DNA of 33,883 bases from Oscillospiraceae bacterium (GTDB taxonomy: Bacteria > Bacillota > Clostridia > Oscillospirales > CAG-272). Position numbers and translations under genes: made by a program. The notes under the pieces are model-generated. The model worked only from the letters and a program-made list of their open reading frames with translations, made no database searches and was not told the DNA's origin. The stretch lies in NCBI GenBank assembly GCA_015065335.1, contig SVQM01000011.1, positions 1 to 33,883 on the forward strand. Reading direction: 5' to 3'. This document shows positions 6,880 to 15,591 of the stretch, in pieces. Each line of letters begins with the position of its first letter. Position 1 is the stretch's first letter.

Positions 6880-9453
6880 TTGGCATACTCTCCTATGATG
6901 CAACAATATTTCGAGATAAAGGATAAATATAAAGATTATATCCTTTTCTTCCGTCTCGGAGATTTTTATGAAATGTTCTTTGAGGATGCTCAGCTCGTAT
7001 CCCGGGAGCTTGAACTCACCCTCACCGGCAGAGACTGCGGTGAGGGACGTGCGCCTATGTGCGGTGTTCCCTTTCACTCAAGTGAAAGCTACATTGGCAG
7101 GCTTATTGAAAAAGGTTACAAGGTAGCGATATGCGAGCAGACAGAGGATCCCGCTGCTGCTAAAGGGATCGTCAAGCGTGAGGTCATCCGTGTCGTCACA
7201 CCCGGTACTGTTATCGAGACTGAGCTTTTAAACGACGGTGTAAACAATTACCTTTGTACTGTATATTCCGGAAATAACGGAATCGGAATATGCTTCACCG
7301 ATATTTCTACCGCTTACATAGCTGCTACTTACCTTGAGAATGATGCCGACGGAGCACTTCTTCTCTCAGAGATATCGACATTCTCTCCGAGAGAGATCAT
7401 TCTCTCCGATGACATCGCAGAATTTAAATCTATTGCATCGTATGCCAAACGTCACGAGCACGAGCTTCTGCTTCAAAGTACTCCCTATCTTTTCGATACA
7501 CCGAATGGATCCAAAAATGTCGCAAAGCTTTTTGATGTACCTCTTGATTCTCCTGAGCCTATGCTTAAAGCTGTTTCGGCAGCTCTTGAATACATCAGGG
7601 AAACTCAGCTCAGGGAGCCTGATTTCTTCGGTAAACTGATAATTTACAAAAACTCCGAGTATCTTGAAATGGATACCTCAACAAGGCGTAATCTTGAGCT
7701 TTGTGAGACAATGCTTACAAAAGACAAGCGTGGTTCCCTTCTGTGGGTGCTTGACAAGACCTGCACCTCCGCAGGTGCAAGAATGCTTCGTTACAGGATC
7801 GAGCATCCCCTTACAGATGCCGCTAAGATCACAGCAAGACAGAGATGTGTCGGTGCACTTCTCGACGGATTTATGCTCCGTGAGGAACTTAGACTATCAC
7901 TTGAACAGGTCCTTGATCTTGAACGTCTTATGACCAGGATCACTTATAAAACTGCCGGAGCAAGGGAGCTTCGTGCCGTTGCACAGACTGCATCCGTCAT
8001 TCCCGCTATTAAATCCATGCTCTCGGAATCCGATTCACCCGAGCTTCGGGAGCTCGGAAGCGGAATGGATATGCTTTCGGATATTTATGCTCTTATCGAT
8101 GAAGCAATAGTTGAATCACCACCCTTTCAGGTACGTGAAGGCGGAATAATCAAAGACGGATATTCTGCTGAGGTCGATGAGCTTCGCTCGATCATCAATG
8201 ACAGTGAAAGCTGGCTTCGCAGGATAGAGGATGAGGAGCGAGAAAAAACAGGTCTTAAAAATCTGAAGATCGGATATAACCGTGTATTCGGTTATTATAT
8301 CGAAATGCCTCGTTCCGCATCGGAAAAAGCCCCCGATGGGTATATAAGAAAGCAAACTCTCTCAAACAGTGAGAGATATATTACGGAAACCCTCAAAGAG
8401 GCTGAATCCACTATCCTCGGTGCATCCGATAAGATCAAAACCATTGAATACGAGCTTTTTGCCGATATACGTGATAAGATAGCTGAGGCTGATCTGAGGA
8501 TCAGACAGACCGCTTCCGCACTTGCAGAGCTTGATTTCTTCATCTCCCTCGCCAGCGCCGCCGCCTCGGGTGGATACGTATGTCCCACTATTACCGAAGG
8601 TGATACCGTTGATATAAAAGACGGACGACATCCTGTTGTTGAACAGTTTGTACGTGATTCGTATTTTGTTCCCAATGACAGCCTTCTCGATTGCCGTCAG
8701 AACAGACTTCTTCTTATCACAGGTCCTAATATGGCAGGTAAATCGACATATATGAGACAGACTGCGCTCATCATCCTTATGGCGCAGATCGGCTCATTTG
8801 TACCTGCATCATCTGCCACCATCGGTATCGTTGATAAGCTGTTTACAAGAGTCGGTGCTTCCGATGATCTTGCGGCAGGTCAATCCACCTTCATGCTTGA
8901 AATGAAGGAAGTTGCGTATATTCTTAAAAACGCTACCAAAAGGAGCTTTATTATCTATGATGAGATCGGCCGAGGTACAAGCACATACGACGGCATGAGC
9001 ATTGCCCGTGCCGTTGCCGAATACACCGCAGGCAAAAATCTCGGTGCAAAGGCAATGTTTGCAACTCATTATCATGAGCTTACGGAGCTTGAAGAAAAAT
9101 TCGATGGGATCGTCAATTATAATGTAGCCGCAAAAAAACGAGGTGACGATGTAACTTTCCTTCGTAAGATCGTTCGCGGGCCTGCTGATGACAGCTACGG
9201 AATCGAAGTGGCAAAGCTCGCCGGTGTTCCCGACAAGGTCATAAAACGCTCAAAAGAGATCCTCTCTGATCTCGAATCCGATTCCCCAAAAAACACAACA
9301 ATTTCTCAAAAAGATTCTCCAGCTGATAATTTCAGCATCTTTGATACAGTAGCTGAAGATATCAAACGAGAGATATCTCTTACCGATATAAATACTCTTA
9401 CACCAATTGAAGCCATGAATCTTATCTACGATTGGAAAAGACGACTTTCGTAA
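6880..9453 (+). CDS. mutS: DNA mismatch repair protein MutS
   Basis: An 857-residue mismatch-recognition ATPase, of normal family length. Translation starts at a TTG (6880) eight bases after GGGAGG, giving the usual beginning SPMMQQYFEIKDKYKD and the mismatch-binding motif GDFYEMFFEDA (Phe-x-Glu) near residues 28-38. The C-terminal ABC-type ATPase shows the Walker A GPNMAGKST near 615-623, the signature region, and Walker B/D-loop YDEIGRGTSTYDG near 691-703. It works with MutL, whose gene begins 18 bases downstream. The family's helix-turn-helix dimer region follows, ending in a C-terminal segment that includes LTPIEAMNLIYDWKR, a common MutS ending. Confidence 0.98.
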   Translation: MAYSPMMQQYFEIKDKYKDYILFFRLGDFYEMFFEDAQLVSRELELTLTGRDCGEGRAPMCGVPFHSSESYIGRLIEKGYKVAICEQTEDPAAAKGIVKREVIRVVTPGTVIETELLNDGVNNYLCTVYSGNNGIGICFTDISTAYIAATYLENDADGALLLSEISTFSPREIILSDDIAEFKSIASYAKRHEHELLLQSTPYLFDTPNGSKNVAKLFDVPLDSPEPMLKAVSAALEYIRETQLREPDFFGKLIIYKNSEYLEMDTSTRRNLELCETMLTKDKRGSLLWVLDKTCTSAGARMLRYRIEHPLTDAAKITARQRCVGALLDGFMLREELRLSLEQVLDLERLMTRITYKTAGARELRAVAQTASVIPAIKSMLSESDSPELRELGSGMDMLSDIYALIDEAIVESPPFQVREGGIIKDGYSAEVDELRSIINDSESWLRRIEDEEREKTGLKNLKIGYNRVFGYYIEMPRSASEKAPDGYIRKQTLSNSERYITETLKEAESTILGASDKIKTIEYELFADIRDKIAEADLRIRQTASALAELDFFISLASAAASGGYVCPTITEGDTVDIKDGRHPVVEQFVRDSYFVPNDSLLDCRQNRLLLITGPNMAGKSTYMRQTALIILMAQIGSFVPASSATIGIVDKLFTRVGASDDLAAGQSTFMLEMKEVAYILKNATKRSFIIYDEIGRGTSTYDGMSIARAVAEYTAGKNLGAKAMFATHYHELTELEEKFDGIVNYNVAAKKRGDDVTFLRKIVRGPADDSYGIEVAKLAGVPDKVIKRSKEILSDLESDSPKNTTISQKDSPADNFSIFDTVAEDIKREISLTDINTLTPIEAMNLIYDWKRRLS

Positions 9454-9471
9454 AATAAAGGAGGTGACGCC

Positions 9472-11529
9472 GTGGCTGGAAAAATCAATGTACTCGGATT
9501 TGAGATCGCCAACATGATCGCCGCAGGTGAGGTCGTTGACAGACCTGCATCCGCTGTCAAGGAGCTTGTAGAAAACTCTCTTGACGCAGGTGCTACTTCG
9601 ATCACCGTTGAAATACGCCGCGGCGGAATCGGTTTTATCCGTGTATCGGACAATGGCTGCGGTATGGACTTTGAGGATGTGCCTCTCGCAGTCCTGAGGC
9701 ACGCTACAAGCAAGATAAGCAGTGCAGAGGATCTCTCAGCCATATGCACTCTCGGATTCAGAGGAGAGGCTCTGGCGGCCATCTCAGCGGTGTCACACCT
9801 AAAGATACTTACACGCACTGCAGATGTTCAGATGGGAACACTTCTTTGCTGTGACGGCGGAGAGATAACCGAATACTCCGAAACGGGATGTGCTGTCGGA
9901 ACAACGATAATTGCCGAAGAACTTTTCTACAATGTTCCCGCAAGGCGCAAGTTCATGAAAAAGGATTCCACTGAAGCGGCTGCGGTAACGGCAGTTATGG
10001 AAAAACTGGCACTCTCATCTCCCGATGTGTCCTTTAAATATGTTCTCGACGGTGTTGTCAGATTTGTCACACCCGGTGACGGAGATCTGTATGGAGCAGC
10101 TTACGTGATCTTTGGCAGAGATGCCGCATCAAGACTCATAAAGCTTGACCGCACTGACAGCGGAATACGTGTATGGGGCTTCACCTCCGAGCCGGATTAC
10201 GTGCGTTCCAATCACAATATGCAGTATTTCTTCATCAACGGAAGATATATCCGCAGTCGTACGATAACCGCTGCCGTTGACAATGCTTATTCTACAAGAA
10301 TCGCTAAGGAACGTTTCGCTTTCTGCATTCTTAACATTGAGATCACACCAGGTCTTGTGGACGTTAATGTACACCCGTCAAAGCTTGAGGTCAAATTCAC
10401 CAACGAACGGCTTATATACGAGGCTGTTTATTATGCTGTGCTCGATGTTGTAACGAGTGACACATCAATGCCTGAGCTTGATATTCCGACACCTGCTCCT
10501 GCACAGCCACATCCTGTTAATACTGTTATTGAAGCAAAGCCTTCTATAGCTGTAGAGGATCTGATACCCAAAGCTGATGCATCGCAATTCAAAAGTATAT
10601 ATTCTTCCCCACCTGCTGTTGATGCAAAGCCGAGTATCTCACCCGTAAACAAATCCTCATGGGTGGATGACACTACTGCGGCGGAAGTAAAAAATCCTTT
10701 TACCCCGACAGAGCCATCAAAGCAGATACGCATAAGCGATATAAACAGAGTATCTGTCGATAACATTGACACAACACCAAAAATCAACATTCCCCCTCGG
10801 TCCGAAGAAATATCGACGGACACCAGTACCGCTGATTACAAATCATCTGCTCTACCCGAGGAGCCTGCACCGTCAAGATCCGAGGATAACATCACCGAGA
10901 CCACAGAGGCCGCTCCGGATATTCCGGAATACCGTATCATCGGTGAAGCTTACAATTGCTATGTTATAGTTGAGCTTGAGGACAGACTGATCTTCATAGA
11001 TAAACATGCGGCACATGAACGTATTATCTTTGATGAACTTTGCAGAAAGCTTCGTGAAAGTACTACTCACGGTCAGGTCCTTCTCTTCCCTATAAGACAA
11101 AAGATAACCGCTGACGAATCCGAGGCTCTTGATGAATACAGAGATTCATTCGAAAAGCTTGGTTTCGTCTTTGAATGCGATAAGATACGAAATGAAGTGG
11201 TTATTTCCGCCATCCCTGAGGAGATAGGCAGAGACAGTGCCCCCGATATGCTCGTATCCCTTGCAGGACAGCTTGCAGAGGGTATTGGCACAATTGATGC
11301 TGCAGGAATAGAATTCTTCGAAAAAAAGCTGTTTCAAGCTTCATGCAAAGCGGCAATCAAAGGCGGTCGGGTGTATCGAGGTGGCGAGATCGCATACATC
11401 TGCGAAAAACTCCTGTGCCGTCCTGCTGACTCAAAGGACAGTGCAATAAAGACCTGCCCTCACGGCAGACCTGTGGCATTTGAACTGCGCAAAAATTCTA
11501 TTGAAAGGCAATTCTCACGTCTAACGTGA
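9472..11529 (+). CDS. mutL: DNA mismatch repair protein MutL (endonuclease type)
   Basis: A 685-residue partner of MutS. The GTG start at 9472 follows AAGGAGGTGA. The N-terminal GHKL ATPase shows ELVENSLDAGA, DNGCGM and GFRGEALAAIS within the first 110 residues. A proline/serine/aspartate-rich linker of about 150 residues (roughly 335-485) joins it to the C-terminal dimerisation domain. There, DKHAAHERIIFDE near residue 507 corresponds to the DQHA(x)2E(x)4E nuclease motif, with Lys in place of the usual Gln. ACKAAIKGG and CPHGRP supply the other metal-site motifs, so it should nick DNA as in organisms that lack MutH. It is cotranscribed with mutS. Confidence 0.97.
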   Translation: MAGKINVLGFEIANMIAAGEVVDRPASAVKELVENSLDAGATSITVEIRRGGIGFIRVSDNGCGMDFEDVPLAVLRHATSKISSAEDLSAICTLGFRGEALAAISAVSHLKILTRTADVQMGTLLCCDGGEITEYSETGCAVGTTIIAEELFYNVPARRKFMKKDSTEAAAVTAVMEKLALSSPDVSFKYVLDGVVRFVTPGDGDLYGAAYVIFGRDAASRLIKLDRTDSGIRVWGFTSEPDYVRSNHNMQYFFINGRYIRSRTITAAVDNAYSTRIAKERFAFCILNIEITPGLVDVNVHPSKLEVKFTNERLIYEAVYYAVLDVVTSDTSMPELDIPTPAPAQPHPVNTVIEAKPSIAVEDLIPKADASQFKSIYSSPPAVDAKPSISPVNKSSWVDDTTAAEVKNPFTPTEPSKQIRISDINRVSVDNIDTTPKINIPPRSEEISTDTSTADYKSSALPEEPAPSRSEDNITETTEAAPDIPEYRIIGEAYNCYVIVELEDRLIFIDKHAAHERIIFDELCRKLRESTTHGQVLLFPIRQKITADESEALDEYRDSFEKLGFVFECDKIRNEVVISAIPEEIGRDSAPDMLVSLAGQLAEGIGTIDAAGIEFFEKKLFQASCKAAIKGGRVYRGGEIAYICEKLLCRPADSKDSAIKTCPHGRPVAFELRKNSIERQFSRLT

Positions 11530-11539
11530 TGATTCTTAT

Positions 11540-12682
11540 ATGAAAAAATTTACTCTAATCAAGCAAGAAGGCAATGCAAGACGAGGACAGCTTGAAACTC
11601 CTCACGGTACCATCCAGACTCCCGTATTCATGAATGTTGCCACTTGCGGTGCTATAAAAGGTGGACTTTCAGCATTTGACCTTGAAGATGTAGGATGCCA
11701 GGTAATGCTGTCAAACACATACCATCTGCACATCCGTCCCGGCGACAAGCTCGTCCGTGAAATGGGTGGTATCCGCAAAATGTCCGGTTGGAAGGGTCCC
11801 CTTCTCACCGACTCAGGCGGATTCCAGGTATTCTCCCTTTCATCCCTCCGCAAGATCAAGGAAGAAGGTGTGTATTTCGCATCTCACGTTGACGGAAAGC
11901 GCATTTTCATGGGTCCCGAGGAATCAATGCAGATCCAGTCAAATCTTGCGTCCACCATTGCAATGGCATTTGACGAGTGTATTGAGAATCCTGCCGAATA
12001 CAAGTACACCAAAAATTCCTGCGAGCGCACCACACGTTGGCTGGAGAGATGCCGCAAGGAGATGGACAGACTTAATTCCCTGCCCGATACACTCAACCGT
12101 GAGCAGATGCTTTTCGGAATCAATCAGGGTAGTACATATGAGGATCTCCGTATCAACCACATGAAGCAGATCCGTGAGATCGAATGTGACGGTTACGCCA
12201 TCGGCGGACTTGCTGTTGGTGAGACTGCGGATGAAATGTACCGCATAATTGAAGCCGTTGAGCCTTATATGCCCACAGATAAGCCCCGCTACCTCATGGG
12301 CGTTGGTACTCCTCAGAACATTCTTGAGGCTGTACACCGTGGTGTGGATTTCTTCGACTGTGTAATGCCTTCGAGAAACGCACGTCACGGTAACGTATTC
12401 ACATGGCACGGCAAGATGAATGTGATGAATGAGAAGTACAAGAATGACGACCGTCCCATCAGCGAGGGATGCGGATGCGAGGCGTGCAAGCATCACAGCC
12501 GTGCGTATATCCGTCACCTTATCAAGGCGAAGGAGTCTCTCGGAATGAGACTTGCGGTAACGCACAATCTGTATTTCTATAATGAACTGATGCAGAAGAT
12601 AAGAGACGCCCTTGACGGTGGATATTTCGAGAGCTTCTACCAGAAGTATCATGAGCTTTTGGCTACGAGGACTGAGGACTGA
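11540..12682 (+). CDS. tgt: tRNA-guanine(34) transglycosylase Tgt
   Basis: A 380-residue enzyme that exchanges guanine-34 of GUN-anticodon tRNAs for the queuosine precursor preQ1. It shows DSGGFQVFSL with the catalytic aspartate near residue 90, the substrate loop GLAVGE, the nucleophile region FDCVMPSRNARHGN near 272-285, and the zinc site CGCEACKHHS near 311-320 with a later histidine (THNLYFYNELM). The ATG at 11540 is ten bases after the mutL stop and has no strong ribosome binding site, so translation probably depends on coupling to mutL. Unlike many bacteria it is not next to queA or yajC. No other queuosine gene is in the window. Confidence 0.97.
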   Translation: MKKFTLIKQEGNARRGQLETPHGTIQTPVFMNVATCGAIKGGLSAFDLEDVGCQVMLSNTYHLHIRPGDKLVREMGGIRKMSGWKGPLLTDSGGFQVFSLSSLRKIKEEGVYFASHVDGKRIFMGPEESMQIQSNLASTIAMAFDECIENPAEYKYTKNSCERTTRWLERCRKEMDRLNSLPDTLNREQMLFGINQGSTYEDLRINHMKQIREIECDGYAIGGLAVGETADEMYRIIEAVEPYMPTDKPRYLMGVGTPQNILEAVHRGVDFFDCVMPSRNARHGNVFTWHGKMNVMNEKYKNDDRPISEGCGCEACKHHSRAYIRHLIKAKESLGMRLAVTHNLYFYNELMQKIRDALDGGYFESFYQKYHELLATRTED

Positions 12683-12698
12683 TTTTAAAACTTATTTT

Positions 12699-12752
12699 GC
12701 GAGGGAGTACCTTTTCGAGAAAAGGTACTCCCTCGCGCTCCCTCCCTAAAAG
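12699..12752. repeat. Perfect 17-bp-stem hairpin with pyrimidine-rich tail after tgt
   Basis: Bases 12699-12715 pair perfectly with 12720-12736 around the loop CGAG. The stem contains GGAGTACC/GGTACTCC. No T run follows; instead there is a C-rich stretch (CTCCCTCCCTAAAAGC). It lies at the end of the plus-strand gene run and could stop transcription, but its form resembles the hairpin-plus-tail repeat at 15530-15590 more than a simple terminator. The remaining bases up to 12832 show nothing I can name. Confidence 0.6.
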
Positions 12753-12832
12753 CTTTTAATCAAACAGGAAAATTACTATCAATTAAGATATAGATTGTCA
12801 AAATAAAATCATAATTCTTTAAGCACATAGGA

Positions 12833-12860
12833 GGAGTACGGGCTAAAAAGCTCGTACTCC
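12833..12860. terminator. Hairpin after the XRE regulator gene (possible terminator)
   Basis: GGAGTACGGGCT (12833-12844) pairs with AGCTCGTACTCC (12849-12860), with one G-U pair and an AAAA loop. It lies just past the stop codon of the minus-strand regulator. There is no T run on the minus strand, so termination is uncertain. The stem shares GGAGTAC with the hairpins at 12699 and 13921. Confidence 0.45.
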
Positions 12861-12873
12861 ATCACAGTCTTAT

Positions 12874-13800
12874 TCAAATCTTATCTTCAATTTCCCGTGC
12901 ATATCCAAGTGCCTGTTCAGCCTCTACCTCATATCCGTTTTTACGGTGGATATCGGCAATTTCCAGATAAATCTGATAAGCCTCTCTGAACCTTTCAAGC
13001 TTTTTACAGCAGTTTGCTATCTCATACTTTCCATCACAGAAGTAGGTTCCTAATTTTTCTGCCTTTTCAAAACTTCCGATAGCTTCATCATATTTTTCCA
13101 GATCCATATATATAATTCCGGCAAGAAAATACATTTCCCAGTTATCGGGATACTTCTTTGTAGCCTCATTAAAAACCGATAAAGCCTTTTCAAACTGCTT
13201 ATCATGCTCGTAAGCTTCTATTAGAAGTAGCCATTCTCTCTCGTCAACCTCTTTCCCCGCTCCGTCAACCTTACACTGCTGCTCCTCTAAATACTTTTTG
13301 CCGTCCCCCATTGAAAAAAGCATTTCCATCTTCATCGAAGCGGCTCTTCTGTACGGGAGCGAATTTTTATCGGACTTATCAGACAGGACCTCATCAAACC
13401 ATTTGAGCGCCTCAGCCATACAGTAATACATCATCGCTTTGTGAAGCCAGGCATAATCCCACTTGTCACGCACGGACAATTCGCCGGATCTCATCAACTT
13501 CTGATATTCAAGACGGCATCTGAGAAAGTCCTCCGGATCATTGCTTACTTCGTATACCGCAGACAACCTTTGAGCGTAGTTTTCGTAAGCTACGGACTGT
13601 TTTTTAAAAAGATCATCTACCATTACACCGTAAAGCTTAGCTATTTCGGGCAGTAGCAACACATCGGGAAGTGTCGTTCCGCATTCCCATCGTGATACGG
13701 TTTGAGTAATAACACAAAGCTTTTCTGCAACTTCTTCCTGGGTGTATTTCTTTGCCAACCTAAACTTCTTCATATTTTCGGAAAACACAGTTGAGTTCAT
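12874..13800 (-). CDS. XRE-family HTH regulator with TPR-like C-terminal domain
   Basis: A 308-residue protein. Residues about 8-62 form a Cro/CI-type helix-turn-helix (KFRLAKKYTQEEVAEKL, then VSRWECGTTLPDVLLLPEIA, then LYGVMVDDLF). The rest is helical, with tetratricopeptide-like units; the clearest is near residues 215-250 (WEMYFLAGIIYMDLEKYDEAIGS, written here in part). Proteins of this build often sense a small peptide or protein and control nearby or stress genes; the ligand here is unknown. AAAGGAG lies nine bases before the ATG. It stands alone: its neighbours are tgt, facing it from the other strand, and a rhamnulokinase transcribed toward it but separated by a terminator. An inverted repeat at the likely transcription start suggests possible autoregulation. 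Confidence 0.85.
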   Translation of the reverse strand: MNSTVFSENMKKFRLAKKYTQEEVAEKLCVITQTVSRWECGTTLPDVLLLPEIAKLYGVMVDDLFKKQSVAYENYAQRLSAVYEVSNDPEDFLRCRLEYQKLMRSGELSVRDKWDYAWLHKAMMYYCMAEALKWFDEVLSDKSDKNSLPYRRAASMKMEMLFSMGDGKKYLEEQQCKVDGAGKEVDEREWLLLIEAYEHDKQFEKALSVFNEATKKYPDNWEMYFLAGIIYMDLEKYDEAIGSFEKAEKLGTYFCDGKYEIANCCKKLERFREAYQIYLEIADIHRKNGYEVEAEQALGYAREIEDKI

Positions 13801-13824
13801 ATAAATATCTCCTTTTTGTTTTTT

Positions 13825-13869
13825 GTAAGCTTACGGTTATATTATATCAGGAGGCACATCCAAAAACAA
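13825..13869 (-). promoter_or_regulatory. Promoter of the XRE regulator with 10-bp palindrome at the start site
   Basis: On the minus strand, TATAAT (13846-13841) is preceded, after 17 bases, by a weak -35 TTGTTT (13869-13864), and the -10 has TGA just before it. GTAAGCTTAC, a perfect palindrome at 13825-13834, falls at the predicted transcription start and could be an operator. Confidence 0.5.
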
Positions 13870-13919
13870 CATCACGTTTTATGACTGAATTCTTGTTTTA
13901 TGCATAGTTGATATAACGC

Positions 13920-13951
13920 AAAAAGAGAGTACCAATCGGTACTCCCTTTTC
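13920..13951 (-). terminator. Intrinsic terminator of rhaB
   Basis: Bases 13921-13933 pair with 13938-13950 with one mismatch (stem core GAGTACC/GGTACTC, loop AATC). On the minus strand the stem is followed by a run of five T's. It lies just after the rhamnulokinase stop and, by symmetry, could act in both directions. Confidence 0.75.
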
Positions 13952-13955
13952 ATAT

Positions 13956-15428
13956 TCACTTAGCCAATTTCAAATATCTCTCATACGCATCGTCCCAATC
14001 GGATGTGTTCGCAGGCTCATACACCTTCGTCTCCGATGCGGTGGAGAGTGCAGCACGCATTTCGGTGCGGTCCTTGAACTCACCTGCGGCGAGAGCCTGT
14101 ACTGCGATATTACCCAGTGCTGTCGCCTCAGCAGGGCCTGCCACGACAGTTTTGCCGGTACAATCTGCGGTAAGCTTTGAGAGCATTTCCTCCTTAGTGC
14201 CGCCGCCGACTATGTAGATCTTATCGTACTTGCGTCCGCAGAGTGACTCAAGCTTCTCTGCGGTATGACGATAGCAAAGTGCAAGGCTGTCAAAGATACA
14301 GCGCACGATCTCACCCTTTGTCTCGGGCACAGGCTGTCCTGTTTCCTTACAGTACTCGGCAATTCTTCCGGGCATATCTCCTGCGGGAGAGAATCTGGGA
14401 TCATCGGGTACGATAATGGAACGCATAGGCTTCGCCTCTGCCGCCGCACGGCTGAGATCATCGAAGGAGACAACATCACCCTCACGTTTCCACTGTCTGC
14501 GTGACTCCTGCTCAAGCCACAGTCCCATAATATTACGGATGAGTGTAATACGTCCGAAGGCACCTCCCTCATTTGAGAATCCCCCTGCAAGTCCTTCGGG
14601 CTTGATTACCGGATCGGGAGTTTCTACGCCCATTATTGACCATGTACCGCTGCTGAGGAAGAGGTAGTCGTCCTCGGGACAAGGCACTGCAAGAACAGCG
14701 GATGCAGTATCATGTGAAGGTGCGGAGACCACGGACACATTACTGAGACCGCACTCTGCCGCAATATCGGGAAGGACCTTACCACGCACGTCTCCGGGGA
14801 AGGATATCTTACCGAAAAGCTCGGGAGAAATTCCCGCTGCTGCGAGAGCCTCTGCGGAAACTGCACGTGCATTTGCGTCGAGGAATCCTCCGGTAGATGC
14901 GATGGTGTATTCGCATCCGATCTCGCCTGAAAGAAGGTATGAGAACAGGTCGGGTGTCATGAGTATAGCACCCGCATTATCGGGAAGCCACGGACGGGCA
15001 AGTCTGTCTGAAGCAAGCTGATAAATGGTATTGATGCTCTGAGGCATGATACCCGTGATCTCATAAAGGCGCTCACGGGAGATGGTTTTTGATATGTATT
15101 CCTCCATTCCGGCGGTGCGTCCGTCACGGTAATGACAAGGGTTAGTCATGAGTGCGCCGTTTTTGTCTATGTAACCGTAGTCAACGCCCCATGTGTCGAT
15201 GGCAAGGGACTCGATGCCGCCATCCTTTACGGATGCGGCAAGTGCATTCTTTATCTCAAAGAACAGTCGAAGTGTATCCCAGCACATTACGCCGCCTGAG
15301 ATAACGGGATCGTTTGAGAAGCGGTGCACCTCTTCAAGAGTAAACTTCTCACCGTCAAATTTTCCGTTAATTCCTCGACCGCTTGAACCTCCAAGGTCTA
15401 CCGCAAGATATTTTTTATAGTTTTTCAT
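13956..15428 (-). CDS. rhaB: Rhamnulokinase (FGGY carbohydrate kinase)
   Basis: A 490-residue kinase expected to phosphorylate L-rhamnulose in L-rhamnose breakdown. The N-terminal phosphate loop YLAVDLGGSSGRG (residues about 7-19) and the sugar-site segment IDTWGVDYG match rhamnulokinase rather than xylulo- or glycerol kinase. FLSSGTWSIMGVE and the C-terminal IVGGGTKEEMLSKL ATPase motif are also present. I prefer the ATG at 15428, five bases after GAGG; an in-frame GTG at 15434 overlaps that site. No rhamnose isomerase, aldolase or regulator is nearby, so the gene is an orphan here, separated from mutS2 by repeat sequence. A related sugar such as fuculose cannot be excluded. Confidence 0.9.
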   Translation of the reverse strand: MKNYKKYLAVDLGGSSGRGINGKFDGEKFTLEEVHRFSNDPVISGGVMCWDTLRLFFEIKNALAASVKDGGIESLAIDTWGVDYGYIDKNGALMTNPCHYRDGRTAGMEEYISKTISRERLYEITGIMPQSINTIYQLASDRLARPWLPDNAGAILMTPDLFSYLLSGEIGCEYTIASTGGFLDANARAVSAEALAAAGISPELFGKISFPGDVRGKVLPDIAAECGLSNVSVVSAPSHDTASAVLAVPCPEDDYLFLSSGTWSIMGVETPDPVIKPEGLAGGFSNEGGAFGRITLIRNIMGLWLEQESRRQWKREGDVVSFDDLSRAAAEAKPMRSIIVPDDPRFSPAGDMPGRIAEYCKETGQPVPETKGEIVRCIFDSLALCYRHTAEKLESLCGRKYDKIYIVGGGTKEEMLSKLTADCTGKTVVAGPAEATALGNIAVQALAAGEFKDRTEMRAALSTASETKVYEPANTSDWDDAYERYLKLAK

Positions 15429-15451
15429 AGCCACCTCAAAATTGTATTATT

Positions 15452-15508
15452 TATTGGGGTTTTACCCCAAACCCCACTTAAACTTTTTTGTAAAAAAGTT
15501 TAAGAATC
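15452..15508 (-). repeat. Dispersed palindrome with G-rich tail, copy 1
   Basis: A perfect 13-bp stem, 15477-15489 with 15492-15504 (CTTAAACTTTTTT/AAAAAAGTTTAAG), is followed on the minus strand by TGGGGTTTGGGG and a small GGGG/CCCC hairpin, ending in AATA. The same order of parts recurs in plus orientation at 31661-31720. This copy lies between rhaB and mutS2. Confidence 0.7.
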
Positions 15509-15529
15509 AAAAAACTTTGTTATTATTTA

Positions 15530-15590
15530 TAGGTTTTCGCGGAGGGGGTACGGGGGAGGAACCTTTTTCAAAAGGCTTCTTCCCCGTTAA
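15530..15590 (-). repeat. Imperfect hairpin with C-rich tail after mutS2
   Basis: Bases 15552-15585 form an imperfect hairpin (GGGGGAGGAACCTTTT against AAAAGGCTTCTTCCCC). On the minus strand it is followed by GTACCCCCTCCGCGAAAACC. It starts within two bases of the mutS2 stop and could serve as its terminator, although no T run follows. The hairpin-then-C-rich-tail order resembles 12699-12752. Confidence 0.5.
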
Positions 15591-15591
15591 T

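Noticed and set aside
11939-12652. Open frame of 237 codons antisense to tgt
   Set aside because: A shadow of tgt, produced by codon bias in the real gene; no recognisable motif.
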